From NCBI RefSeq assembly GCF_003173575.1, contig NZ_QGNY01000007.1:1-64000 (forward strand): 64,000 bases of DNA, given 5' to 3'. Shown here in pieces: positions 1 through 9,022 of this stretch. The notes under the pieces were generated by a model. That model was not told the DNA's origin and searched no databases. It worked only from the letters and a program-made list of their open reading frames with translations. A program made the translations under genes and the position numbers. Source of the DNA: Pedobacter paludis (GTDB lineage: Bacteria > Bacteroidota > Bacteroidia > Sphingobacteriales > Sphingobacteriaceae). How positions within the stretch are numbered: the stretch's first letter is position 1; each line of letters opens with the position of its first letter.

Positions 1-101
1 CTGTAAAATTGGGGAGAGAAGATTATATTTGACCTCCTTTAAGCTACTTGAATCAAACCCCAGAGGCAAAAAGTCGGCTGCACACTTTGGAATAAAACGG
101 A

Positions 102-896
102 GTGGATACTATTGCTGAAATCCCCAACATGTCGCTGGGCAGGTACGGATTACTGAAGGCCTTGAAAGCAGCGAGCCCTGAGTCGAAGCTGTATGCGGTC
201 GGGGATGACTGGCAGTCGATTTTCCGCTTCACGGGAAGTGATATCAGTATCATTACGCAGTTCTCCAGACATTTTGGGGCAACGGCTGCCAACAGTGTCC
301 TGCAGACCTACCGTTTTAATGACAGGATCCTGGCTTTAAGCAGTAGCTTTGTGATGGCGAATCCCTCGCAACTGAGCAAGCAGCTGTCCTCTCCTTTTAA
401 GGCCAGCCTGCCCCCTTTTGTGCTGGTGCCGCAGGTCCTTTCGGGAAACAGGGCGCAGCGGGCCCTGCAGAAGTTCGATGTGCTTTGCGGGGTGGTGGGC
501 AGGATTTCGATGGACCATACCTGTGGAACGGTGTTTCTGATAGGCCGTTACCACCACAACGCGCCGCCGGACCTGCGGGAACTGCAGCGGCTTTACCCTA
601 AGTTTAAGCTGGTGTACCATACCGCGCATGCCTGTAAGGGACTGACCTGCGAGGTTTCGGTTTTGCTGGATCTGGATGGCGGGGTGTACGGTTTCCCATC
701 GGAAATGGCGGATGATCCGATTTTGGGGAATCTTTTGCATGAGGGGGAAAGTTACGAAAACGCGGAGGAAAGAAGGCTGTTTTATGTGGCCCTGACCCGG
801 GCGCGCCATCAGGTGTATCTGCTTTTTAATCCCAACAACCGCAGCAAGTTTATCGATGAACTGATTTCGGATTTTGGCGTAGGCCGGGATGTTTAG
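102..896 (+). pseudogene. C-terminal remnant of a UvrD/HelD-like DNA helicase
   Basis: The 264-residue frame holds the C-terminal motor motifs of a superfamily 1 helicase: VGDDWQSI (residues 33-40, motif III), TYRFN (69-73, motif IV) and EERRLFYVALTRAR (222-235, motif VI). The Walker A half is missing, because an in-frame stop at 93-95 lies just before the GTG start. Residues 2-12 resemble a damaged Walker B region: the expected acidic D-E-F-Q-D string is replaced by a degenerate sequence before MSLGRYGLLKAL. Intact relatives are roughly three times longer and use ATP to unwind DNA. This copy cannot bind ATP by itself and is probably a decayed gene. Confidence 0.7.
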
Positions 897-1048
897 TGGA
901 ATGAACGGTATGGGCCTTGCCTGCTGCAGTTTTTCCAGTTATGGCCTACCCTTCCCCCCGGGCGGATTCAGTCTGTAAAACTATATGTTCCACTTGTTTT
1001 TTTAAGCGGGAAATTATGCCAATCTTTAGTCAACCAAATTGACCTCGA

Positions 1049-2215
1049 ATGAATTTTGCTCTGATCCTGCTCCTTGGCGGCATTTTGTGCCGGATTTCTT
1101 TTATGCTTATTACCGTTATCCATGAACTGGGGCATGCGCTTACCGGGATGCGGTTTTCCGCAGCCGGTGCGACTGTTTACCTGGGCTCGCATGGGGACGT
1201 TCATGGATCCTACAAATGCTCAGCGGGCAAACTTACTGTGTATATCCGCAGGAATCCTTTTAAATGGAGCGGCGGGATGTGTGTACTGGATGACCATTCT
1301 TTTTCGGTAAACAAAAAAATTGTCGAGCTCCTGGCGGGTCCGCTTAGCCCCTTTCTGATGGCCGCAGCGGCTTTTTCCCTGTCGATGTATTTCGATGCGC
1401 ACGGTTCGGTCAGACTCCTTCTGGCCGTTTTTCTGGGCGTATCCATTTTCAGTATGTTTCAGAGCCTGATCCCTTCCTCCAGACCGGTGACCACTTTTCA
1501 GGGAAAGCAGGTGAACAATGACGGGCGGCAGATCCGGAACCTGGTCAGGATAAAGCGGGCGGAGCCTGCGCTTAACCGGGCAGTGGCGCTGTACGATGAA
1601 GGAAATTATGCACAGGCGGGGATGCTCTTTGAGCAGCAGGTGCTCAAGGTAATCCGGGAGCCGGAAATTTTCAGGCTTGCGACCCTGGCTTACCTGCATT
1701 CGAAGGACTACGAAAAGGCCTGGCTGTTGTCGGTTGAGCATTTAAAGGTAGCCGGCTTTGAGGCTGACGATTTTTCCAATGCGGCGCTGGCCTGCTCGAA
1801 CCTGGATAAAACTGAAGAGGCAGTCCACTATTATCGGCAGGCCCTGGCCCTGGATCCGGACCATAAATATGCACTGAACAATTTTGGCTTTACCCTGAAT
1901 GATATGGAACGCTACGGGGAGGCTGTTGCTGTGTTTGACAGGGCCATCGAGGTTGATCCGCTATTTGCCTATTCTTATTGCAACCGCGGGCTGTCCAGGA
2001 TTATGCTCGGGGATGCAGCGGGCGGCCTGGCGGATATAGAGAAATCCCTTGGCCTGGATGCGGAGAATGCCTACGCTTACCGTAATCTGGGCATCTATTA
2101 CCTTAGGCAGGGCGATGCACCAAAGGCCCTTGAGCTGTTTGGGAAAGCGAAATCCGCTGATCCCTGCACGCATAAAATAGATTATTTTATGGAAGCGGCC
2201 GCAAAGTTGATCTAG
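1049..2215 (+). CDS. M50-like membrane metalloprotease domain with TPR repeats
   Basis: The protein has 388 residues. The N-terminus is hydrophobic and carries the zinc-binding motif HELGH at residues 25-29. A second membrane block around 90-145 includes LAGPLSPF, a Gly-Pro element common in site-2-protease-like M50 proteins. From about residue 165 to the end there are tandem tetratricopeptide repeats (for example ALDPDHKYALNNFGFTLNDM), which normally bind other proteins. I infer an inner-membrane protein with a cytoplasmic TPR tail. M50 proteins often cut membrane anti-sigma factors or regulators, but the substrate here is unknown. The neighbours belong to the island cargo and give no direct hint. 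Confidence 0.6.
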   Translation: MNFALILLLGGILCRISFMLITVIHELGHALTGMRFSAAGATVYLGSHGDVHGSYKCSAGKLTVYIRRNPFKWSGGMCVLDDHSFSVNKKIVELLAGPLSPFLMAAAAFSLSMYFDAHGSVRLLLAVFLGVSIFSMFQSLIPSSRPVTTFQGKQVNNDGRQIRNLVRIKRAEPALNRAVALYDEGNYAQAGMLFEQQVLKVIREPEIFRLATLAYLHSKDYEKAWLLSVEHLKVAGFEADDFSNAALACSNLDKTEEAVHYYRQALALDPDHKYALNNFGFTLNDMERYGEAVAVFDRAIEVDPLFAYSYCNRGLSRIMLGDAAGGLADIEKSLGLDAENAYAYRNLGIYYLRQGDAPKALELFGKAKSADPCTHKIDYFMEAAAKLI

Positions 2216-2395
2216 CAATTGATGGTGTATGGCCCGGCATGTCCTCTCTGAGGCAAGGCTGTGGAACTGGCCTGAAGCTTATCACCCGCGCGTATCTGCT
2301 GAAGCTTAATTGATGCTCATTTCCCGGCTTGTACAGGTAGCGGTCTCTGTGAGGCTACGGCATGGTTTTCGCTATATCTGGGTAAAAAAAAAGCG

Positions 2396-2794
2396 ATGAG
2401 CTGGACCTGCCCCGACTGTGACCGTGAACTGCCCTGGAAGGATTACCGGCATTATTGCCGGCGGGTAGACCTGGACAGTCTGTTTGTCGGGCGATCGGCC
2501 GAACTGGTGCTGGCCTTTGATAAGATCCTTGCGGAGGTGTCCTGCTGGCCGGGGGTACTGATCGGGGTGACCCCGAACTGTATTGTGTTTACCAGAAGGG
2601 TTGGCTTTCTGATCATCCGGCCGATGAAAAAAGAGCTGGATATCAAGTTTTATTCGGCGGTGGCGCATCCGGAAAAGCCGGTGGCCAAAAGTGCCGCCTC
2701 GGGCAAAAAATTTGAGAACCACATCCGGATCAAAACTGCCGATGAGGTTGGTCCGGGACTGTTTATGTACATCCGGAAATCATACACGTTCTAG
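2396..2794 (+). CDS. DUF5655-like protein with an N-terminal CxxC motif
   Basis: This 132-residue protein starts with MSWTCPDC, followed by H19-Y20-C21. Together with C5 and C8 this could form a small zinc site. The rest (roughly 25-132) resembles the DUF5655 domain, recognised by the F-[TS]-x-R-x-x-F-L-I-I-x-P-M-K-K-E-L-D-I pattern in its middle. The family is widespread, has no established biochemical role, and is often seen in accessory regions. The gene is free-standing on the plus strand, about 180 bp after the M50/TPR gene. Function remains unknown. Confidence 0.6.
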   Translation: MSWTCPDCDRELPWKDYRHYCRRVDLDSLFVGRSAELVLAFDKILAEVSCWPGVLIGVTPNCIVFTRRVGFLIIRPMKKELDIKFYSAVAHPEKPVAKSAASGKKFENHIRIKTADEVGPGLFMYIRKSYTF

Positions 2795-2833
2795 TTTTTT
2801 TGGTCCTGCTTAAGGCCGGATTTCCCTTTTGCT

Positions 2834-3274
2834 TCATTTTTTTGCCGGAACGGTTTTGTCCATCGAAAAGCCATGGCTGAAAAGTTTGAGGCAGATCTCC
2901 CATTCATCCTGGAGCATACCGGAGATATAGGTTGAAAAGATGCGGCTGAAGGCCGCAAAGTTGATCTCCGCTTTGCATACCACAAGGTACTCGTGGTCGG
3001 ATTGCATGATGACTTCCCTCAGCTGCTTTGGCCAGCGGCCGAGCAGTTCTTTGGGGAGGAAATTAAAGCCGGCCCTATCGATGGCAAGGGTAATCTCCCG
3101 GAAGAGCGTTTCCTCTATTTCGGGAAGATAGACCTGCGTCCACTGGCCCTGCTCCTTTTGCAAAATGCCTATGATCTCCCCTTCCGGCAGTACCTGCCAG
3201 GGTCCGGTATTGCCGAAGCAGATCAGCTGGCAGCAGATGTTGTCGGCCGATGAAAAATGATCGATTTCCGTCAT
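2834..3274 (-). CDS. Unknown protein divergent from imuA and sharing its operator region
   Basis: I place the start at ATG 3274 (MTEIDHFSSADNICCQLICF), giving 146 residues. The longer frame to 3379 would run through the promoter and operator region. I do not recognise a family. The protein is soluble, mixed alpha/beta in composition, with no signal peptide or membrane segment. It is transcribed divergently from imuA, and the palindrome at 3310-3326 lies 36 bp upstream of its start, next to a TAATTTTA sequence resembling the -7 promoter element. That layout suggests co-regulation with the mutasome operon. It could be a DNA-damage-inducible accessory factor or a regulator, but no helix-turn-helix is visible. 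Confidence 0.6.
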   Translation of the reverse strand: MTEIDHFSSADNICCQLICFGNTGPWQVLPEGEIIGILQKEQGQWTQVYLPEIEETLFREITLAIDRAGFNFLPKELLGRWPKQLREVIMQSDHEYLVVCKAEINFAAFSRIFSTYISGMLQDEWEICLKLFSHGFSMDKTVPAKK

Positions 3275-3309
3275 TTGTTTTGGATTTTGTCTTCTCGATT
3301 CTTTAAAAT

Positions 3310-3326
3310 TACTAATTAATTTAGTA
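3310..3326. promoter_or_regulatory. Putative operator, palindrome TACTAA-N5-TTAGTA (copy 1)
   Basis: TACTAATTAATTTAGTA has 6-bp inverted arms separated by 5 bp. It sits just upstream of a -7-like TAATTTTA on the minus strand, where a repressor would block transcription of the 146-residue gene. A second copy with the same flanks lies exactly 100 bp away. Confidence 0.65.
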
Positions 3327-3409
3327 TTTATCAACATTTTAGCCGCTATAAATCTTCGTTTGAACCGGTTTAAAACCATTCGAATTTATATTTGTTAACA
3401 ATTTATAAT

Positions 3410-3426
3410 TACTAATATTTTTAGTA
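3410..3426. promoter_or_regulatory. Putative operator, palindrome TACTAA-N5-TTAGTA (copy 2)
   Basis: TACTAATATTTTTAGTA repeats the arms and 5-bp spacing of the copy at 3310. It ends 1 bp before the -7-like TAATTTTG of imuA, so a bound repressor would cover the core promoter. Both copies share the outer context AAT before and TT after the arms. Confidence 0.65.
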
Positions 3427-3427
3427 T

Positions 3428-3435
3428 TAATTTTG
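3428..3435 (+). promoter_or_regulatory. -7 promoter element of the imuA-imuB-dnaE2 operon
   Basis: TAATTTTG matches the Bacteroidota -7 consensus TAnnTTTG. Transcription would begin near 3440-3443, which is after the upstream in-frame ATG at 3438 and supports the later imuA start at 3480. Confidence 0.5.
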
Positions 3436-3479
3436 TAATGCTATTAAAATTTTCTTTTTCACTTAAAATTCCCCGGAGC

Positions 3480-4214
3480 ATGCTGAGCGGCAAAAAGGCT
3501 ATTGTATCGCAGTTGCAGGAGCGCATCCTATCACTGGAAGGCTATAAGCCCGGCGTGGAGGGAAGGGCGATGTCTTCGGGTGCGGGATGTTTGGACGCAA
3601 TCTTTCCAATGGGCAGGATTCCGCTTGGGGTGCTGCATGAATTTATTGCGGGCGATATGGAATCCCTTGCCTCGACAGGCGGCTTTATCGCTTCGCTGCT
3701 TGCGCGTCTGATGGCGGGAAAAGGTGGCTGCATGTGGGTAAGTGCTTCCCGGAAAATCTTTCCCTCGGCCCTGGCAGCCTTTGGGCTATCGCCAGAACGC
3801 GTGGTCTTTATTGATTTAGCTTCGGACCGGGATGTATTATGGGCCGCGGAGGAAGCGCTGAAATGTGATGGGCTTTCGGCTGTGGTGATGGAGGTATCGG
3901 TGATCAGCTTTGCGCAGTCGAGACGGCTTCAGCTGGTAATGGAAAAAAGCAGGGTAAGCTGTTTTACGCTGCGAAAGAATATGGAAAAATTATCCTCTAC
4001 AGTGGCAGCGGTCAGGTGGCAGGTATCAGCCTTGCCCAGCGCGCCCAAGGACGGGCTGCCCGGTCTGGGCTTTGCGCGCTGGCAGGTGGAGCTGCTCAAA
4101 GTGAAAAACGGGATTCCGGGCAGCGTGGTGCTGGAATGTGTGAATGGTAAACTCTCTGCCGTGGATATTATGGATGATTTGGACATGGAAGAAAGGGAGG
4201 CGCAGTATGGCTAG
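3480..4214 (+). CDS. imuA: ImuA, RecA-like accessory factor of the translesion mutasome
   Basis: The chosen start is ATG 3480 (MLSGKKAIVSQLQERILSLEG), 244 residues, because the predicted transcript begins downstream of the alternative ATG at 3438. ImuA proteins are divergent RecA/SulA-like proteins that work with ImuB and DnaE2 in error-prone synthesis past DNA damage. Family features visible here are an N-terminal helix, the L-D-A-I-F-P-x-G-x-I-P-x-G-x-x-H-E-F segment (about 35-55) and a RecA-like core without a convincing Walker A motif. The stop overlaps the imuB start by 8 bp, so the two are translationally coupled. The operator at 3410-3426 predicts damage-inducible expression. Confidence 0.85.
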   Translation: MLSGKKAIVSQLQERILSLEGYKPGVEGRAMSSGAGCLDAIFPMGRIPLGVLHEFIAGDMESLASTGGFIASLLARLMAGKGGCMWVSASRKIFPSALAAFGLSPERVVFIDLASDRDVLWAAEEALKCDGLSAVVMEVSVISFAQSRRLQLVMEKSRVSCFTLRKNMEKLSSTVAAVRWQVSALPSAPKDGLPGLGFARWQVELLKVKNGIPGSVVLECVNGKLSAVDIMDDLDMEEREAQYG

Positions 4215-5706
4215 GCGGTACATGTCGATCTGGTTTCCCTCACTCTTGGTCGACTGGAAAAGGATCAAGCGGCCCGAGTTTGCTGGTATTCCTCTGGTTT
4301 TTGCCGACAAGGTAGGAAACCGGGTGGTGGTTACGGCAAGTTCTGCTGAAGCGGGCGCGCTTGGTGTTTATCCGGGCATGCCGCTGGCCGATGCGCGGGC
4401 GATCCTGCCGGAGCTGGAAGTAGTGGAAAACCAGGGGCATCGCAACATGGTTTTACTTCGCCATCTGGGCCAGTGGTGCATCCGCTATTCGCCGCTGGCG
4501 GGCGTGGACGGAGAAGACGGACTCTTGCTGGATATCTCGGGCTGCGCACATTTATGGGGCGGGGAAAAAGGGTACCTGAAGGAAATTGTACTCCGGCTCC
4601 GGGGTGCTGGGTATTTTGTCCGGGCAGCGATCTCGGATACCATCGGTGCTTCCTGGGCCGTGGCCAGGTTTGGAAAAGTCTCGCCCATTGTCGCTTCTGG
4701 CGGGGAACTGGAAGCGCTATCCCCTCTGCCGCCCATGGCCTTGCGGCTGGAAGCGCTGTCCTCTGCGAAACTGATTAAACTGGGACTATCCAAAATCAGC
4801 CTCTTTATCCATATGCCGCGTTCGGTCTTGCGGCGCAGGATTGGCGAGGCGGCGGTGGAAAAGATGGAGCAGGCACTGGGCATGCGGGAGGAAAGTTTTA
4901 CGCCTGTGGAATTGCCGGCGGAGTTCTCCGGGCGGCTGCCTTGTTTAGAGCCGGTACGGACGCGAACAGCAATTGAGATTGCGATTCAAAAGCTGTTAGA
5001 AGGACTTTGTAAGAAACTAAAAGGTGAGGGATTAGGCTTGCGTTCGGCTAGGCTGCTCAGCTACCGGATTGATGGGAAGGTACTGGAAACCAGAATCGGA
5101 ACGGGCAGTCCGAATATTTCAGTTTCGCATTTAAACAAGCTGTTTTCGCTCAAGATCGAAGAGATCGCGCCGGGCCTGGGTATTGAACTGTTTGTGCTCG
5201 AAGGACTAAAAGTGGAAGATTTAAAGGTACATCAGGAATCCATGTGGAAGGTTTTGGGAACTGAGGATTCGGGGATGGCTGAACTCTTGGACCAGATCTC
5301 GGGAAAGTTTGGGGCGTCCGTGATCCGGCGGTACCTGCCCCAGCCCTATCACTGGCCCGAGCGATCGGTTAAGGTGGCGGAGAGCCTGGATGAGCCAGTT
5401 TTAACCCCCTGGCGGACAGACCGGATGCGCCCGGTGCAGCTACTGGGTATTCCGGAAGCCGTTAGGGTGAGCGCCCCGATCCCTGATTATCCGCCGATGC
5501 TTTTTATTTACCGGGGCGTTAAGCATCTGGTCAAAAAAGCGGACGGTCCGGAGCGTATTGAGCGGGAATGGTGGCTGGATGCCGGGGAGCACCGGGACTA
5601 TTACCAGGTGGAGGATGAAGCGGGCAGACGCTACTGGCTTTTCCGCTCCGGGCATTATGATGAAAAGAAGACTTCTGGCTGGTTTATCCATGGATTTTTT
5701 GCTTAA
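4207..5706 (+). CDS. imuB: ImuB, Y-family polymerase-like protein without a catalytic centre
   Basis: The start is ATG 4207 (MARRYMSIWFPSL), preceded by GGGAGG at 4195-4200; this gives 499 residues. The fold is that of DinB/UmuC polymerases, but the first catalytic carboxylate region reads SIWFPSL, and the usual S-I-D-E-A segment is replaced by LLLDISGCAHLWGGE. That matches ImuB, which acts as the hub linking ImuA and DnaE2 to the sliding clamp rather than as a polymerase. The ImuB-type C-terminal region begins near RPVQLLGIPEAV, a plausible clamp-binding element. It overlaps imuA by 8 bp, and dnaE2 starts 5 bp after its stop. Confidence 0.87.
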   Translation: MARRYMSIWFPSLLVDWKRIKRPEFAGIPLVFADKVGNRVVVTASSAEAGALGVYPGMPLADARAILPELEVVENQGHRNMVLLRHLGQWCIRYSPLAGVDGEDGLLLDISGCAHLWGGEKGYLKEIVLRLRGAGYFVRAAISDTIGASWAVARFGKVSPIVASGGELEALSPLPPMALRLEALSSAKLIKLGLSKISLFIHMPRSVLRRRIGEAAVEKMEQALGMREESFTPVELPAEFSGRLPCLEPVRTRTAIEIAIQKLLEGLCKKLKGEGLGLRSARLLSYRIDGKVLETRIGTGSPNISVSHLNKLFSLKIEEIAPGLGIELFVLEGLKVEDLKVHQESMWKVLGTEDSGMAELLDQISGKFGASVIRRYLPQPYHWPERSVKVAESLDEPVLTPWRTDRMRPVQLLGIPEAVRVSAPIPDYPPMLFIYRGVKHLVKKADGPERIEREWWLDAGEHRDYYQVEDEAGRRYWLFRSGHYDEKKTSGWFIHGFFA

Positions 5707-5711
5707 AGGTG

Positions 5712-8700
5712 ATGGAATATACAGAGTTACAGGTGACCAGTAATTTTAGTTTTCTTCGGGGCGCTTCTCACCCCGAGGAACTCATCGGGCAAGGGGAATT
5801 GATGGGTTATAAAAAAATAGCGATTACCGATAGAAATACGCTGGCGGGTATCGTGCGGGCGCATGCCGCGGCCAAGGATAAAAACATTTCTTTGATACCC
5901 GCCTGCCGGCTGGATTTGCTTGACGGACCATCTTTGCTGGCTTATCCCAGGGATATCGAGGCTTATGGCAGGCTGTCGGGCTTGCTTAGTCTGGGAAACC
6001 TGCGGGCAGAGAAAGGTCAATGCCATTTGTATATGGAGGATGTATTTTCGGTCTCTTCCGGCATCGAATTTATTGCGGTGCCTCCGGCAGAGCTTAACCA
6101 GCTTTTTGATTTTGAAGATGCTTTTAAGTCCCAACTAGGGGTTTATAAAGAGGCTTTGGGCAGTGCCCTGCATTTATCGGCAAGCCGGAGTTATAGCGGG
6201 GATGACCATAAGCGCTTATTCAGGCTGGATAAACTGGCAGCTTCTTTAGGAATTCCGCTGGCGGCAACCAATGACGTGCATTATCACTGTCCCGCCCGCA
6301 GGGAGTTGCAGGATATATTGACCTGCACGCGGGAGAAATGTACGATACACAATGCGGGACTGCTATTGCACCATAACGCCGAGCGTCATCTGAAGGACAA
6401 GGCGGAGATGTCCAGGCTCTTCAGGCAATATCCCTCAGCGATCAGCAATGCTTATGCGCTGGGGGAACGGTGTCATTTTTCACTGGACGAGCTGAAATAT
6501 GTTTATCCCGATGAGATCACTTCCGGCGGGCGGTCCCCGATGGAAGAACTGGTTTATCTGACCTGGAATGGGGTCGCTGAAATTTTTGGGGAGGAGGTTC
6601 CGGAGAAGATTCGATCGAACATTGCCCATGAGATGAGTTTTATTCGGGAGATGGATTATGCACCATACTTTCTAACGGTTTATGATATTGTAAAATTCGC
6701 CCGCAGCAGGGGCATTCTTTGCCAGGGACGCGGTTCGGCGGCCAATTCCACGATCTGTTATTGTTTAGGGATTACTTCGGTCAATCCGGCCAAATTTGAT
6801 CTGCTTTTTGAGCGCTTTATCTCTTCAGCCAGAAATGAGCCGCCGGACATTGATGTGGATTTTGAGCATGAACGGCGGGAAGAAGTGATCCAGTACATCT
6901 ATGAAAAATATGGACGGGACCGGGCGGCGATTGTGGCGACTGTCACCCAGCAGCACCAGAAAGGGGCCATCCGGGATGTGGGCAAGGCCATGGGGCTGTC
7001 TGCTGATACGGTTGGAAAATTATCCGGTGCGCTCTGGCAGTATACTGATGAATGGTTTGATGAGGCAAGGATTTTGGAAGCCGGGCTGAATCCCAAAGAT
7101 GGGCATTTAAGGAAGGTACTGGAGCTGACTTCGCAGATGATGGGCTTTCCACGGCAACTGGGCCAGCATACCGGGGGATTTGTGATTACCCGTGGCAAGC
7201 TGACCGACCTCTGCCCTATTTTAAATGCCAGAATGGCGGACCGGACCAATATCGAGTGGAATAAGGATGATATAGAGGCGCTGGGATTTTTAAAGATCGA
7301 TGTGCTGGCGCTGGGCATGCTGACCTGTATCCGCAAGGCCTTTGATCTGGCAAAATTACATTATGGACTGGATCTGACTTTGGCCAAGATCAATGAAAAG
7401 GATGACCCGAAGGTGTATGAGATGATCAGCCATGCCGATACCATCGGGGTATTCCAGATCGAGAGCCGGGCGCAGCAGTCCATGCTGCCCAGGCTTCGAC
7501 CAAACTGTTTTTATGATCTGGTGATCGAAGTGGCCATTGTACGGCCTGGCCCGATCCAGGGGGATATGGTGCACCCTTACCTGCGCAGGCGGAATGGAGA
7601 AGAGGCGATCGAATATCCCTCCAAGGAATTAGAGGAGATATTGGGGCGGACGCTTGGCGTGCCGCTGTTTCAGGAACAGGCGATGAAGATTGCGATTGTC
7701 GCGGCAGGCTTTACCCCTGCCGAAGCGGACGCCCTGAGGCGAAGTATGGCGACCTTCAAGTTTAAGGGGCTGGTCAACCAGTTTGAGCGGAAGCTGATTG
7801 ACGGGATGACTTCCCGGGGCTATAGTGAGGACTTTGCGAAACGTATCTTTAAGCAACTCGAGGGTTTCGGCAGTTATGGGTTCCCGGAGAGCCATGCGGC
7901 AAGTTTTGCGCTGCTGGTTTACGTATCGTGCTGGCTGAAATGTTACTACCCTGATGTCTTTGCTGCTGCCTTGCTGAACTCCATGCCGATGGGCTTTTAC
8001 CAGCCCGCCCAGATTGTCATTGATGCCAAAAACCATGGGGTCGAGGTACTGCCGGTGGATGTGAATTATTCTTTCTGGGACAATGTACTGGAGAAAAAAT
8101 CGGGGAAGTATTATTCGATCAGGCTGGGCTTTCGTCAGGTGACCGGGATCCGGGAGGAGGAAATGGCTGTACTGCTCAGCAGACGAGTGACTCCCTTTGC
8201 TTTAGTCCATGAGCTGATGGATGCGGGGCTTTCGCTATCGACGCTGGAAAGGCTGGCGGATGCGGATGCGTTCCGCTCTCTGGGTCTGGACAGAAGGCGG
8301 GCACTCTGGGAAGTCTCTGCTCTGGCGGATCGGCCGGTGGAACTCTTTAAGGGGCAGGCATCGGAATCTGCCTCAGAGGGGCAGATCAGTTTGCCGCTGA
8401 TGGCGGATTCGGCGCATGTGGTGCAGGATTATGCGGCTACCGCGCTGTCTTTAAAAGCGCATCCGGTGAGCTTTGTTCGGGAAAAGCTGTCATTGCTTAG
8501 GATTTTATCGACGCGGGAAATTGCGGAATCGCACGACGGGAGATTGGCGAAAGTGGCGGGATTGGTACTGGTTAGGCAAAGGCCTGGGACGGCCGGCGGG
8601 GTGTGTTTTATTACCATTGAGGATGAAACGGGGGTTGCGAACCTGGTGGTGTTTGAGGGACTTTTTACCAAGTACCGCAGGGAGGTGTTGGGCGCTAAAC

Positions 8701-8900
8701 TGTTGATGGTGGAGGGCAAGGTACAGAAGGAAGGCGAAGTGGTGCATGTGATTGTGAAAAAATGTGTGGATCTTACCGGGCTGATGAAAAACCTGGCGCA
8801 GGATGAGCTAGCGGATGCTTTTATTCCAGTGGATAAACGGACGCAGGTACGGCAGCAAGGGAGTGACCTGGTATTGCCCTCGGGGCGGAATTTCAGGTAA
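5712..8900 (+). CDS. dnaE2: DnaE2, error-prone DNA polymerase III alpha-type subunit
   Basis: The protein has 1062 residues from ATG 5712; a GTG directly before it is an alternative. The N-terminal PHP domain opens with YTELQVTSNFSFLRGASHPE, a typical DnaE2 opening. The nucleotidyltransferase core carries the metal-binding PDIDVDFEHERREEVI near residues 377-393. Thumb, fingers, helix-hairpin-helix and OB-fold segments follow, and the length is normal for DnaE2. It performs mutagenic translesion synthesis together with ImuA and ImuB. It is the last gene of the three-gene operon and is presumably controlled by the palindromes upstream of imuA. No damage to the reading frame is visible. Confidence 0.92.
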   Translation: MEYTELQVTSNFSFLRGASHPEELIGQGELMGYKKIAITDRNTLAGIVRAHAAAKDKNISLIPACRLDLLDGPSLLAYPRDIEAYGRLSGLLSLGNLRAEKGQCHLYMEDVFSVSSGIEFIAVPPAELNQLFDFEDAFKSQLGVYKEALGSALHLSASRSYSGDDHKRLFRLDKLAASLGIPLAATNDVHYHCPARRELQDILTCTREKCTIHNAGLLLHHNAERHLKDKAEMSRLFRQYPSAISNAYALGERCHFSLDELKYVYPDEITSGGRSPMEELVYLTWNGVAEIFGEEVPEKIRSNIAHEMSFIREMDYAPYFLTVYDIVKFARSRGILCQGRGSAANSTICYCLGITSVNPAKFDLLFERFISSARNEPPDIDVDFEHERREEVIQYIYEKYGRDRAAIVATVTQQHQKGAIRDVGKAMGLSADTVGKLSGALWQYTDEWFDEARILEAGLNPKDGHLRKVLELTSQMMGFPRQLGQHTGGFVITRGKLTDLCPILNARMADRTNIEWNKDDIEALGFLKIDVLALGMLTCIRKAFDLAKLHYGLDLTLAKINEKDDPKVYEMISHADTIGVFQIESRAQQSMLPRLRPNCFYDLVIEVAIVRPGPIQGDMVHPYLRRRNGEEAIEYPSKELEEILGRTLGVPLFQEQAMKIAIVAAGFTPAEADALRRSMATFKFKGLVNQFERKLIDGMTSRGYSEDFAKRIFKQLEGFGSYGFPESHAASFALLVYVSCWLKCYYPDVFAAALLNSMPMGFYQPAQIVIDAKNHGVEVLPVDVNYSFWDNVLEKKSGKYYSIRLGFRQVTGIREEEMAVLLSRRVTPFALVHELMDAGLSLSTLERLADADAFRSLGLDRRRALWEVSALADRPVELFKGQASESASEGQISLPLMADSAHVVQDYAATALSLKAHPVSFVREKLSLLRILSTREIAESHDGRLAKVAGLVLVRQRPGTAGGVCFITIEDETGVANLVVFEGLFTKYRREVLGAKLLMVEGKVQKEGEVVHVIVKKCVDLTGLMKNLAQDELADAFIPVDKRTQVRQQGSDLVLPSGRNFR

Positions 8901-9022
8901 ACCGGTTGGTCATCCTATCCAGGAAGATAAATTTTATATCCGAGTTATCTTCAAGATCATTTTTACAGTAAGCTAACGTTTTGTACATAAATTACTTACC
9001 TTTAAATCCATAAGGAGTCTGT

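Noticed and set aside
336..809. A 157-residue minus-strand protein opposite the helicase remnant
   Set aside because: It is a GC-rich shadow of the helicase frame, which has recognisable motifs.
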